From positions 1-11,358 of the forward strand of contig JAICWX010000273.1 of NCBI GenBank assembly GCA_025934635.1: DNA of 11,358 nt, read 5' to 3'. Positions 1 through 7,131 of this stretch are shown here, in pieces. This DNA comes from Streptosporangiaceae bacterium. GTDB taxonomy: Bacteria > Actinomycetota > Actinomycetes > Streptosporangiales > Streptosporangiaceae. Both the position numbers and the translations under genes were made by a program. Each line of letters begins with the position of its first letter. The stretch's first letter is position 1. The notes under the pieces were generated by a model. That model ran no database searches, was not told where the DNA came from, and saw only the letters and a program-made list of their open reading frames with translations.

Positions 1-506
1 CCGTCCAGGGCCTCGCGGATGATGTCGGCGTGGCCGGCGTGCTGCGCGGTCTCCCCGACGATGTGCACGAACACCCGGCGGGCCGAACGCCGGCCGTCCG
101 GCGGGAACCAGGGCGCCTTCGGCAGCGGGTGCGAGATGCTCAGGTCGGGAAGGGTGGCTACAACCTCGTCGGTCCGGGCCGCCACCTTGGCGTAATCCTC
201 CAGCACCCCCGTCAGCGTCTCCTCCGGCAGCAGCGTGAACTGATTCGCCCACTGGGCCATGACCTCCTCGGACATGGTGGTGTAGTCGCCCATCGACGAC
301 GGCCCCTCCAGGACGAAGTCCACCCAGCCCGACTCGATGGCCGAGACGTGCTTGATCAGGCCGCCCAGGGTCAGCTCGCTCACGGTGGTGCGCTGCCGGG
401 CCTGCTCGTCGGTCAGGTCCCGCACCGTGTGGCGCAGGAAGTGCCGGTGGGTGCCCAGCGCCTCCAGCAGGTCGGCGCGCTCGCTGTCGATCGGGGTGCT
501 CGTCAT
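1..506 (-). CDS. DinB family protein (DUF664-like), C-terminus cut by window edge
   Basis: The protein starts MTSTPIDSERADLLEALGTH and 168 codons are present before the window edge. DinB-like proteins are four-helix bundles with a metal site, often thiol-dependent transferases or hydrolases, and the exact reaction cannot be read from sequence. What I see: an N-terminal helix with LxxLxxHRxFLR (about 13-25), GGLIKHVSAIESGW (48-61), and the C-terminal VHIVGETAQHAGHADIIREA (147-166). H53, H156 and H159 are the usual metal-ligand positions, so the visible part looks intact. Family members usually end within 5-10 residues after the DIIRE motif, so little is missing. The ATG at 506 is preceded by GAGAGG. 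The gene is divergent from the WYL regulator at 593 across 86 bp holding a large palindrome, which suggests that regulator controls it (inference). The family is certain; the biochemical role is not. Confidence 0.9.
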   Translation of the reverse strand, partial: MTSTPIDSERADLLEALGTHRHFLRHTVRDLTDEQARQRTTVSELTLGGLIKHVSAIESGWVDFVLEGPSSMGDYTTMSEEVMAQWANQFTLLPEETLTGVLEDYAKVAARTDEVVATLPDLSISHPLPKAPWFPPDGRRSARRVFVHIVGETAQHAGHADIIREALD

Positions 507-549
507 GGTTCTCGCCTCTCGTTGTTCGGTATAAGTCCACGCTACGAGG

Positions 550-576
550 TATTCAGGTCAGTTTCTGGCCTGAATA
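550..576. promoter_or_regulatory. 27-bp palindromic operator candidate between the dinB-like and WYL regulator genes
   Basis: TATTCAGG (550-557) pairs perfectly with CCTGAATA (569-576). Inside it, CAG (559-561) pairs with CTG (565-567) around a TTT centre, leaving one T/G mismatch, so 11 of 12 positions are symmetric. The site lies in the 86-bp gap between two divergent genes and its right edge is 16 bp before the regulator's ATG, so a bound dimer would cover the regulator promoter and sit upstream of the dinB-like one. A TTATAC -10-like hexamer for the minus-strand gene lies at 529-534. Binding by the WYL protein is inferred from proximity. Confidence 0.55.
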
Positions 577-592
577 AGGCGACAATGAAAAC

Positions 593-1564
593 ATGGCTGA
601 TACCAGTTCCCGGACCCTGCGGCTGCTGTCCCTGCTGCAGGGCCGCCGGTACTGGCCGGGCGCCGAGCTGGCCGAGCGGCTGCAGGTGTCGGCGCGGACC
701 CTGCGCCGGGACGTCGACCGGCTGCGCGAGCTCGGCTACCCGATCCAGGCCCAGCGCGGGGTGGACGGCGGGTACCAGCTGGCCGCGGGCACGGCGCTGC
801 CGCCGCTGGTGGTCGACGACGAGGAGGCCGTCGCCCTGGCCGTCGGCCTGCAGCTGGCCGCCCAGGGCACCGAAGGCACCGCCGAGGCGTCGATGCGCGC
901 ACTGACCAAGGTGATCCAGGTGATGCCCGCCCGGCTGCGCCGCCGGGTCGAGGCGCTGACCGCGGCCACGGTGTCCGCGACCTGGGGGAGCACCGCGCAA
1001 ACGACCGTGGATCCGGCCATCCTCACCACGACCGCGATGGCCTGCCGTGACACCGAACGGCTGCGCTTCTCCTACACCGCCGCCAGCGGCGAGCAGACCG
1101 ACCGGCACGTGGAGCCCTACCGCCTGGTCCTGCTCGGCCGCCGCTGGTACCTGGTCAGCTACGACCTGACCCGGCAGGACTGGCGCAGCTTCCGGCTGGA
1201 CCGGCTGGCCGAGCCGCGCGGCACCGGCGCCCGGTTCCGGCCGCGCGAGCTGCCCGCGGCCGACGCCGCCGCCTTCGTCCAGGCCGGCATCGGCAGCTAT
1301 GCCGCCGTCTACGAGGTGGAGGCCCTCGTCGACGCCCCGGCCGCGACCGTCCGCGAGCGGTACGGCCGGTGGGCCACCGTGGAAGAGGTCACGCCGGCCC
1401 GCAGCCGGATCCGGATGACCGTCGACCAGCTGGACTGGCCGATGCTGCTGCTGGGCGCGCTAGGCGCGGAGTTCGAGGTCGTTACCCCGCCCGAGCTGCT
1501 CGACCGGGTCCGCGACTGGGGCCGCCGCTTCCGCCAGGCGGATCTGACGGCGGGCGGTGGCTGA
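593..1564 (+). CDS. YafY-family transcription regulator (HTH + WYL domain)
   Basis: A 323-residue DNA-binding regulator of the DeoR/HTH_11-WYL type. Residues 8-60 form a winged helix-turn-helix (AELAERLQVSARTLRRDVDRL, then the wing GVDGGYQL). A linker with a conserved DDEEAVALAVGLQLAA helix (75-90) follows. The WYL domain spans about 150-205, with the diagnostic RWYLVSYD at 184-191 and SFRLDRL at 199-205. A WCX-type C-terminal part (about 235-315) ends in RDWGRRFRQ. WYL domains are thought to bind small ligands or nucleic acids; the ligand here is unknown. I chose the ATG at 593 because the HTH begins right after it. A GACAAT hexamer (581-586) six bases before the ATG could be a -10 for a leaderless or nearly leaderless mRNA, and the AAGG at 576-579 is rather distant for an RBS. 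The gene is likely autoregulated through the palindrome at 550-576. Its last 105 bp overlap the opposing TPR-like gene. Confidence 0.93.
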   Translation: MADTSSRTLRLLSLLQGRRYWPGAELAERLQVSARTLRRDVDRLRELGYPIQAQRGVDGGYQLAAGTALPPLVVDDEEAVALAVGLQLAAQGTEGTAEASMRALTKVIQVMPARLRRRVEALTAATVSATWGSTAQTTVDPAILTTTAMACRDTERLRFSYTAASGEQTDRHVEPYRLVLLGRRWYLVSYDLTRQDWRSFRLDRLAEPRGTGARFRPRELPAADAAAFVQAGIGSYAAVYEVEALVDAPAATVRERYGRWATVEEVTPARSRIRMTVDQLDWPMLLLGALGAEFEVVTPPELLDRVRDWGRRFRQADLTAGGG

Positions 1565-3541
1565 CCGGGCCTGGCGGCCTGCGTGCGGCCGGGGAACGGA
1601 CGGATAGTCGCGCCGCTCCTGGACATCGAGGAAGTCCCTGAAGCCCTTGAAGGCCTCCTGGTCCTCGTCTTTCAGGCAGCTGAAGTCGGGGTCGTTGAAG
1701 ATCCAGTCCCAGGGCCGCTCCATCTCGCACTGGGGGTCGCAGACGGTGAACCACAGGCTGCTGACGACCCGGTCCGTCAGGTCCCGCAGTGCCTCCTGAT
1801 CGGCGCCCTCGGCCCGGACGGCCTGCGCGACCGCCGCGTAGGCGCAGGCCAGGTTGTAGCCGGCCTGCCACGACCGGGTGCTGTCCGGCCGGTACCAGTG
1901 GCGGGTACGCAAGGTCCTGGTCACCGGCGGGGCCGGGTACGTCAGCTTGTCCGTCCCCTCAATTCCCAGTTCCCGGGCGAGGACCGCGCCGTCACCGGTG
2001 ATGGCGGCCGCGATCCGCAGGATCGTCCGGGCCCGGGGTGGCCGGCCGCTGACCGGGCGGCCCAGCTTGCGGTTGACGTACTTCCGGCGCACGGCTACCA
2101 GCAGCAGCGCGGCGCCGACGCCGTCGTGGAAGGCCTGCCGGTACGGCTGCCGCCAGTACGGCTTGAGGACCCCGCGCTCGTCCCGGCGCCAGCACGAGCG
2201 CCACAGGACATTCGGCAGCGACAGGTACCGCCGGATGTCGTGCAGCTCGTCCCGGGCGGCATCCAGCAGCTCGGCCTGCAGCGGCAGCGGCAGTTCGACC
2301 TCGTCCTTCCCGGCCAGGCCGGGGGCCCGCAGGCGAGCCGGGACCACGCCGCACCGGTACAGGACCTCGAGGGCATCGTCGAGCGCGGATACTTCAGCCG
2401 CGCAGATCGTCCGGCCCGGCTGCGCGAGCATCTCGAGCGACATGGCGAGCCGGTACCGGCCCCGGTAGAAGCCCGGATACTGCTCCCGGTTGATCGCGTG
2501 GATGAGCAGCGCCTCGACGTGCTCGCCGGTGAGATCGTAGAGCTGCGCCAGCTCGTAGCGGGTCACGCCGGCGCACTGGGTTCCGTGCGCCACCCCCTCC
2601 AGGATCTGGATCTGCCGGTTCCGGGCGTCAATGACCCGGTTCATGGATTCCGGGTAGTCGCGGACCTGCCGGGCGATCAGCAGGGCCGCCAGGTCGCGGC
2701 CGTCCGCCGCGCTGGTGCACCACGGCGGTGCCGTCCGGTCCTCGGCGAAGATGGACCGCGCGACGTAGCCGGCCACCACCGAGGCGGCATGGTCGATGCA
2801 GCAGGCGGTCAGCGTCTTGGTCGCGATGCTCAGCCCGGTCCGCGGGTCGTCGAGGTCGACCGTGACCCGGGCGGCCTCGCCCCCGGTGGCGGCGTCGGAC
2901 CCGGGGCAGTCGGCCGGGGCCTGCTCCACCCAGACCTGGACCCGGAGCCGCCGCGGGCCCGGCCACAGCATCCCGAAGAAGTTGATGATGGCTCCGGCCA
3001 GCCCGCCGGCCGCGAACCCGCTGGTCTCGGCGATGGACGCCAGTCCGCCTGCCCGGCTGCCGCCGGGCAGGATGGCCGGGGCGCGCACCTGCACCGCGGG
3101 CAGCCGGAACTTGAGCTCGGCCGAGAGCCGTTCCTTGTCCGCGACGGCGTCCTGGCCGGCCGCCTCGCCCGGCTTGGCGTCCGGCCGGCTGCCGGTCAGC
3201 GCCGAGGTATCCAGGCTGCGCGCCTGGTTGTGCAGGGCCCACGCCTCGAGCTGCCGGTATCCGATGACGAGCAGGACGGCGATGACGATCCAGCCGGCCT
3301 GTCCCGGCACGGCACGGAAAAACGCGACCCCGAGGGCGTCGGCCCCCCGGGCGAACGCACCGGCCAGGCCGCCCGCCGTCGTCGCGGGCTGCGTCAGGCC
3401 GTACCAGGTGATGTAGACCGCCACGGCCAGCCCGGCACCGGCCGTGAAGGCCCGGAGCGTGCGCAGGCTGAAGTGGTAGCCAACCAGGCCCAGCGCCAGG
3501 GTCATCAGGAGAAATGCCGCCCATACCAGCCACGTGCTCAT
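1460..3541 (-). CDS. Membrane-anchored TPR-like protein of unknown function
   Basis: I do not recognise a named family. The 693-residue product starts MSTWLVWAAFLLMTLALGLV, and the ATG at 3541 has an AGGAG five bases upstream, which fixes the start although the frame stays open further up. Predicted membrane segments are about 4-22, 31-49 and 82-97, followed by a charged linker (105-145) and an amphipathic Gly/Ala stretch (165-195). The remainder is soluble. Residues 196-265 look like a small beta-rich domain. Residues 280-400 are helical and TPR-like (RYELAQLYDLTGEHVEALL, 328-346). The C-terminal part has a second TPR-like stretch, GYNLACAYAAVAQ (561-573), followed by FNDPDFSCLKDEDQEAFKGF (615-634), a pattern common at the end of actinobacterial TPR arrays. 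The recognisable fold ends near residue 650, and residues 660-693 are antisense to the WYL regulator gene. It lies 46 bp downstream of the FIST gene, same strand, so probably co-transcribed. A scaffold or signalling role is inference. Confidence 0.8.
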   Translation of the reverse strand: MSTWLVWAAFLLMTLALGLVGYHFSLRTLRAFTAGAGLAVAVYITWYGLTQPATTAGGLAGAFARGADALGVAFFRAVPGQAGWIVIAVLLVIGYRQLEAWALHNQARSLDTSALTGSRPDAKPGEAAGQDAVADKERLSAELKFRLPAVQVRAPAILPGGSRAGGLASIAETSGFAAGGLAGAIINFFGMLWPGPRRLRVQVWVEQAPADCPGSDAATGGEAARVTVDLDDPRTGLSIATKTLTACCIDHAASVVAGYVARSIFAEDRTAPPWCTSAADGRDLAALLIARQVRDYPESMNRVIDARNRQIQILEGVAHGTQCAGVTRYELAQLYDLTGEHVEALLIHAINREQYPGFYRGRYRLAMSLEMLAQPGRTICAAEVSALDDALEVLYRCGVVPARLRAPGLAGKDEVELPLPLQAELLDAARDELHDIRRYLSLPNVLWRSCWRRDERGVLKPYWRQPYRQAFHDGVGAALLLVAVRRKYVNRKLGRPVSGRPPRARTILRIAAAITGDGAVLARELGIEGTDKLTYPAPPVTRTLRTRHWYRPDSTRSWQAGYNLACAYAAVAQAVRAEGADQEALRDLTDRVVSSLWFTVCDPQCEMERPWDWIFNDPDFSCLKDEDQEAFKGFRDFLDVQERRDYPSVPRPHAGRQARSATARRQIRLAEAAAPVADPVEQLGRGNDLELRA

Positions 3542-3587
3542 ACTCCTCAGAGGGCGGAACTGGCCATCCGGATACGCCAGATCTGTG

Positions 3588-4745
3588 TTACCTGGCCTCA
3601 TCGGTGAACAAGGCGATGGACGCGGTGAAGGTGTGCAGGAAGTTCTGCCCGCCGACCGGCCCGAGTTCCCCGCCGCAGAAGAACCCCGCCACCGGCAGCT
3701 GGCCCAGCAGCTCGGCCAGCAGCCCGGCGTCGTGGTCGGGCTGGCCGAACATGTGCGAGCCGCGGCCGGTGCAGGTGAACAGCAAGGCCCCCGCGGGCGG
3801 GCGGGCGCCCGCCTCCCGCTCCAGGACCCGTCGAAGATCATCATCAGCCGAACGGGCATCCCGCACGTGGAACTGCACGGTCTGCCCGATCTCGACCTCG
3901 CCCGCCACGGCCATCGCCCCCGACGTCGGATCGGCGCCGACAATGCCGCGGACCAGGAAGTCGCCCTGCCGGGCCTCGGCCTGGTACTCGTCGATGACCA
4001 GTCCCAGGTGCGGCCCCTGGGACAGCAGTTCCTGCTCCAGGGCGGGCAGCGTGGCGGCCAGTTCGCGCAGCCGCGCCAGCGGCGGGCGGCCGCCGAGCTC
4101 GAAGATCAGGCTGCCGTCGGCCCGGGTGACCGTGTACGGGTCGCCGACCGGGCGGCAGCCCTGCGCCACCAGGGGCCGGACCGCGGCTCCGGGCAGGTGG
4201 GCGCCGACGGCGCCGGCGGTGAGCACCTTGTCGTCGCGGAACAGCAGGCTGCGCCGCTGCGCCATCCCGCCGCTGGCCATCCCGCCCATGACCATCGCGC
4301 CGGGCACGTTCTGGTTCAGGTGGGCCATCAGGTCCGCGGCCGGGAACGTGTACGGGTCGCAGATCATCAGGTGCGCGCCGGCCGGATCCGGGCCGAACCG
4401 GTAGCCGCCGAACGCGCCGCCGCCCGTGGTCGGCACGAACTCCATCGCGAACGTCTCGACCGGCCCGAGGCCGGCCGCCAGCCACAGCGAGACGGCGGGC
4501 CCGGACTCGACCTCGCGCGCCCCGCCGGCCACCGCCGACGCCACGCAGCCGATCAGCGGCGCGCCGCCGGTCAGCTCGGCTACCGTCGTGACCAGTTCGG
4601 CGGCCGAGCCGGAGAAATGGGGCGAGGCGAACAGCACCGCGAACGCGGGGGACAGGCCGCCGAGCGGCGCCCGGGCCTCATCGACCGCGCGGCGCGCCGC
4701 CTGGCGGGCGTCCGCGGTCAGGACCAGCGCTCCGCCCGCCTTCAT
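3588..4745 (-). CDS. FIST domain (FIST_N + FIST_C) sensory protein
   Basis: A 385-residue protein made only of the FIST sensory module, which in other proteins is fused to signalling outputs and is proposed to bind small ligands such as amino acids. FIST_N occupies about 30-210: AFAVLFASPHFSG, GGAPLIGCVASAVAGGAREVE (60-80), PAVSLWLA, then MVMGGMASGGMAQ (151-163). FIST_C occupies about 215-382: RGIVGADPTSGAMAVAGEV (266-284), GALLFTCTGRGSHMFG (319-334) and PVAGFFCGGELGPVGGQNFL (351-370), which is the family signature. No signal peptide or membrane segment is visible, so it should be cytosolic. I chose the ATG at 4745 because an AAGG lies just upstream and FIST homology begins soon after; in-frame codons up to 4826 give an unconvincing Arg/His-rich extension. 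With no output domain of its own, the adjacent membrane TPR-like protein 46 bp downstream is the obvious candidate partner (inference). Confidence 0.92.
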   Translation of the reverse strand: MKAGGALVLTADARQAARRAVDEARAPLGGLSPAFAVLFASPHFSGSAAELVTTVAELTGGAPLIGCVASAVAGGAREVESGPAVSLWLAAGLGPVETFAMEFVPTTGGGAFGGYRFGPDPAGAHLMICDPYTFPAADLMAHLNQNVPGAMVMGGMASGGMAQRRSLLFRDDKVLTAGAVGAHLPGAAVRPLVAQGCRPVGDPYTVTRADGSLIFELGGRPPLARLRELAATLPALEQELLSQGPHLGLVIDEYQAEARQGDFLVRGIVGADPTSGAMAVAGEVEIGQTVQFHVRDARSADDDLRRVLEREAGARPPAGALLFTCTGRGSHMFGQPDHDAGLLAELLGQLPVAGFFCGGELGPVGGQNFLHTFTASIALFTDEAR

Positions 4746-4882
4746 CTGGCCGCCTTCACCCGCCCAGGTTAACCCGGTCCGGTGAACAGCGGTGAGCGCA
4801 TGGTGTGCATCCCCGCGACCAGGCACGTTTTCGTTACCCTAGTTCCCGGCCGGAGCGGCTTCCGCGAGCTAAGTTGAACCCC

Positions 4883-6151
4883 ATGAGCAAGCCCGGCACC
4901 ACCCGGCCCGGCCCCGGACGCCGCCGCCTGCGGTATCTCGGCGCGGCCGTCGGCGCGGCCGCCCTGCTGGCCGTGCCGGCCTGCTCCGGCGGACCGCACT
5001 TCGGCCAGCCCGCGGCTACCGAGGTCGCGCCGGCCAGCGACACCAGCCCGGCCAGCCGGGCGGCGAGCACCCCCGCCGGGACGCCCACCGATGGCCTGGC
5101 CGGAATGCTGGCCGACAGCCTGGCCGGGACGCTGACGACCCGCCCGGACGCGGCGCCGGCGGCCACCCCGGCCGCATCCAGCCAGACCGGGGCGGCGGTC
5201 ACCCTCACGGCCGTCGGCGACACGATGCTCGGCAGCATGCCGGACCTGCCGCCCGACCCGGCCGGGTACCTCGACCCGGTGGAGCCGGTGCTCCGTCACG
5301 GCGGCCAGGTCGTCTTCGCCAACCTGGAGGGCACGCTCACCACCGCGACGTCCGGCAAGTGCGGCAGCGGGAGCCAGCCGCACCCGAACTGCTTCGCGTT
5401 CCGCGACCCGCCGTCCTACGCGCACTACCTCAAGGCGGCCGGGTTCACCGTGCTGAACGACGCCAACAACCACTCCTTCGACTTCGGCTCCGCGGGCCAG
5501 GCCCAGACGGTGCGCTCCATCCACGCGGCCGGCCTGGCCCAGACCGGGCTGCCGGGCGAGATCACCCGGGTCAAGGCGGGCGGGACCACGGTCGCGCTGG
5601 TGGCGTTCGCGCCGTACCCCTACACCGCGAACCTGCTCGACCGGCCCGCCGCCCGCGCGCTCATCCAGCGCGCCAGGTCCGAAGCGCAGCTGGTGGTGGT
5701 GTACATGCACGCCGGCGCCGAGGGCGCCAGCGCCGACCACGTGACCGGCCGGGAAGAGGTCTACCTGGGCGAGGACCGCGGCAACCCGGAGGCGTTCGCG
5801 CACCTGGCGATCGACGCCGGCGCCAGCCTGGTCATCGCGAGCGGCCCGCACGTCGTGCGCGGCCTGCAGTTCTACAAGGGCCACCTGATCGCCTACAGCC
5901 TCGGCAACTTCGCCGGCTACGGCAACTTCTCGGTGCACGGCACCATGACGATGAGCGCGATCCTGCGGGTGAGGCTGTCCGCGTCCGGCCGCTTCGAGCA
6001 GGGCCGCCTGTACTCGCTCGCGCTCTCCAGCCAGGGCCGTCCCTCCCTCGGCGGCGGCGCGGCGGCCTTCATGGGCCAGTTGTCCGCAGCCGACTTCGGT
6101 CACACCGCCGCCCGCATCGGGTCCTCCGGCACCATCAGCCCGCCGCGCTGA
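4883..6151 (+). CDS. CapA-family (PGA_cap) metallophosphatase-like lipoprotein
   Basis: A 422-residue exported protein. The N-terminus has a basic stretch with RRR at 13-15 (possibly a Tat signal), a hydrophobic core (19-32), and a likely lipobox VPAC with C34; Pro at -2 is unusual. A low-complexity Ala/Pro/Thr/Ser linker (40-104) follows, probably spanning the outer wall. The CapA domain (about 106-360) shows GDTMLG (112-117), NLEG (147-150), NDANNHSFDFG (192-202), HAGAEG (276-281), GPHVVRG (321-327) and YSLGNF (338-343), the metal-binding signature of the calcineurin-like CapA fold. CapA was named for poly-gamma-glutamate capsule synthesis, but no capB/capC genes are next to it, so a more general cell-surface or phosphatase role is likelier here. 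The ATG at 4883 is chosen because it places the signal peptide correctly; the RBS is weak. It is divergent from the FIST gene across 137 bp. Downstream, GGCCGTG/CACGGCC (6201-6216) is a small hairpin without a T-tract. Confidence 0.9.
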   Translation: MSKPGTTRPGPGRRRLRYLGAAVGAAALLAVPACSGGPHFGQPAATEVAPASDTSPASRAASTPAGTPTDGLAGMLADSLAGTLTTRPDAAPAATPAASSQTGAAVTLTAVGDTMLGSMPDLPPDPAGYLDPVEPVLRHGGQVVFANLEGTLTTATSGKCGSGSQPHPNCFAFRDPPSYAHYLKAAGFTVLNDANNHSFDFGSAGQAQTVRSIHAAGLAQTGLPGEITRVKAGGTTVALVAFAPYPYTANLLDRPAARALIQRARSEAQLVVVYMHAGAEGASADHVTGREEVYLGEDRGNPEAFAHLAIDAGASLVIASGPHVVRGLQFYKGHLIAYSLGNFAGYGNFSVHGTMTMSAILRVRLSASGRFEQGRLYSLALSSQGRPSLGGGAAAFMGQLSAADFGHTAARIGSSGTISPPR

Positions 6152-6260
6152 CCCCGGCCCGTTTTCTCCCGTCCGCCGCTTTCTCCATCCCGTCGCCACC
6201 GGCCGTGCACACGGCCTGCATCCGCGCGCGATCCCCTGAGCGGGAGGAGGAACGTCCGTC

Positions 6261-6476
6261 ATGGCTAAGGCTCTTCTCGGCCACGTCCGCGGGCCGGACC
6301 AGCGCCTGGCCGCCGAACTGCGCCGGCTCCGCCGGCGGGTTGGCGACCTGGAGGCCCAGCTCGCCCGGCTGGCCGAGCAACGCGACCCGGTACCCGGCGA
6401 CACCCTGCCCGCCGGCACCGTAGTCGCGCGGCCCGGTCCCGCTACGCCGCCGGTCCCCCGGAAGCCGCCGGCGTAG
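6261..6476 (+). CDS. Small coiled-coil protein (71 aa), function unknown
   Basis: The 71-residue product MAKALLGHVRGPDQRLAAEL... has a very strong RBS (GGGAGGAGG, 6242-6250) ten bases before the ATG, which is good evidence that it is a real gene. Residues 14-42 form a charged leucine-heptad coiled coil (RLAAELRRLRRRVGDLEAQL), followed by a Pro/Ala/Val-rich tail (43-71). Short proteins starting MAKALLGxV with a following LRRRVxDLE helix are, as I recall, widespread in streptomycete-like actinobacteria, but I know of no assigned function. There is no signal peptide or membrane segment. It probably dimerises or oligomerises through the helix. It follows capA after 109 bp and is convergent with the GNAT gene 30 bp on. 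The last 13 codons are part of a long inverted repeat. Confidence 0.8.
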   Translation: MAKALLGHVRGPDQRLAAELRRLRRRVGDLEAQLARLAEQRDPVPGDTLPAGTVVARPGPATPPVPRKPPA

Positions 6477-6480
6477 CGGG
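6438..6480. terminator. Long hairpin spanning the stop codon of the small coiled-coil gene
   Basis: CCCGCTACGCCG (6438-6449) is the exact reverse complement of CGGCGTAGCGGG (6469-6480). After one mismatch, CGG/CCG (6451-6453 with 6465-6467) extends the stem, with an 11-base loop. The TAG stop at 6474-6476 lies in the right arm. There is no T-tract on either strand. As it sits between convergent genes (6476 and 6507), it may act as a bidirectional GC-hairpin terminator of the kind common in actinomycetes, or protect the mRNA 3' end. Confidence 0.5.
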
Positions 6481-6506
6481 TCCCGGCCGGACTGGCCGGT
6501 CCGTGA

Positions 6507-7013
6507 TCAAAGGGCGTGCCGCATGCAGACGCGCGGCCACCGGTCCAGGCCGAGCGCGGCCTCGTGGGCACGGATCGCCCGCAGCCCCGGCGTGATCTCG
6601 GCGTCATCCATGACCCGGAACCCGCACCGTTCGTAATACGGCCCGTTCCACGGCACGTCCGCGAACGTCGTCAGGGTCAGCGCGGGCAGGCCGCCGGCCC
6701 GGGCCCGCTCCGCGGCGTGGTCGAGCAGCGCCCGGCCCAGGCCGCGGCGGGCACTGGCCGGATCGGTCGACAACTGCTCGACGTGCAGGCACCCGTCGAG
6801 CGGGACCGCCATCAGGAAAGAGGCGGGCGCATCATCCTCGTCGGCGGCGACCCACAGCAGGCCGGCCTGCTGGCTGGCGGTGAGCTCCTCCAGCGTCCGC
6901 GGGTCGAACTCGCCGATCTCGGGCATCCCGATGTCGCGGAAGATCTGCTGCGCGTCCCAGTCGAGCTCCCGGAGGCGGGGAATCTCGGCGGCGCGGGCAT
7001 CCCGGATGAGCAT
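6507..7013 (-). CDS. GNAT family N-acetyltransferase
   Basis: A 168-residue single-domain GNAT enzyme that should transfer an acetyl group from acetyl-CoA to an amine on an unknown small molecule or protein. The acetyl-CoA loop is ARRGLGRALLDHAAERARA (88-106; RRGLGR fits the R/Q-x-x-G-x-G/A signature). It is preceded by the strand CLHVEQLSTDP (75-85) and followed by LTLTTFADVPWNGPYYERCGFRVM (112-135), where the F-x-x-V-P-W-N-x-P-Y-Y-x-x-x-G-F pattern is typical of a common actinobacterial GNAT subgroup. Cytosolic. The start at 7013 (MLIRDARAAEIPRL) fits the family N-terminus, though no clear RBS precedes it. The MFS terminator just upstream means it must use its own promoter within about 7014-7068. 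It converges on the small coiled-coil gene. Confidence 0.9.
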   Translation of the reverse strand: MLIRDARAAEIPRLRELDWDAQQIFRDIGMPEIGEFDPRTLEELTASQQAGLLWVAADEDDAPASFLMAVPLDGCLHVEQLSTDPASARRGLGRALLDHAAERARAGGLPALTLTTFADVPWNGPYYERCGFRVMDDAEITPGLRAIRAHEAALGLDRWPRVCMRHAL

Positions 7014-7068
7014 TGCCCCATTGTTGCTCGCGGCCGGGTGGAGGGCGTGACAGGCGGCTCGTTAGGGA

Positions 7069-7109
7069 TAAAAAATGGGCTGGCCGCCGGCCGGGAACCG
7101 GCGGCCAGC
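7069..7109 (-). terminator. Intrinsic terminator of the MFS gene
   Basis: Reading the minus strand downstream of the MFS stop codon, a perfect 12-bp stem (GCTGGCCGCCGG at 7098-7109 on the minus strand, paired with plus-strand 7079-7090) with a 7-base loop is followed within four bases by six T residues (plus-strand A 7070-7075). This is a classical Rho-independent terminator and stands out because T-tracts are rare in this GC-rich sequence. It ends 56 bp before the GNAT start codon on the same strand, separating the two transcription units. Confidence 0.85.
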
Positions 7110-7131
7110 TCTCGCGGGTTTTCAGGCCCTG

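Noticed and set aside
30..905. 291-codon plus-strand frame across the dinB-like gene and the start of the WYL gene
   Set aside because: It runs antisense through a clear DinB protein and out of frame through the WYL gene, with no RBS and biased Arg/Pro composition.
1583..3607. 674-codon open frame on the plus strand
   Set aside because: It is antisense to the TPR-like gene, which has a strong RBS, real membrane helices and TPR-like motifs. The plus-strand translation is Arg/Pro/Gly-rich with no motif, as expected for a shadow frame in high-GC DNA.
3542..3943. Upstream extension of the TPR-like protein's frame into the FIST gene
   Set aside because: The frame is open to 3943, but the added residues are Arg/Ser/Pro-rich and antisense-like in composition. 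The ATG at 3541 with AGGAG and a hydrophobic N-terminus is the natural start.
4746..4882. Promoter elements in the FIST-capA divergent gap (for example TACCCT at 4835-4840)
   Set aside because: The hexamer fits TANNNT but no matching -35 or dyad is present, so it is not strong enough to list as a feature.
4769..6607. 612-codon minus-strand open frame opposite capA
   Set aside because: A low-complexity Arg/Gly/Ala/Val translation without motifs; the plus strand encodes a complete CapA lipoprotein.
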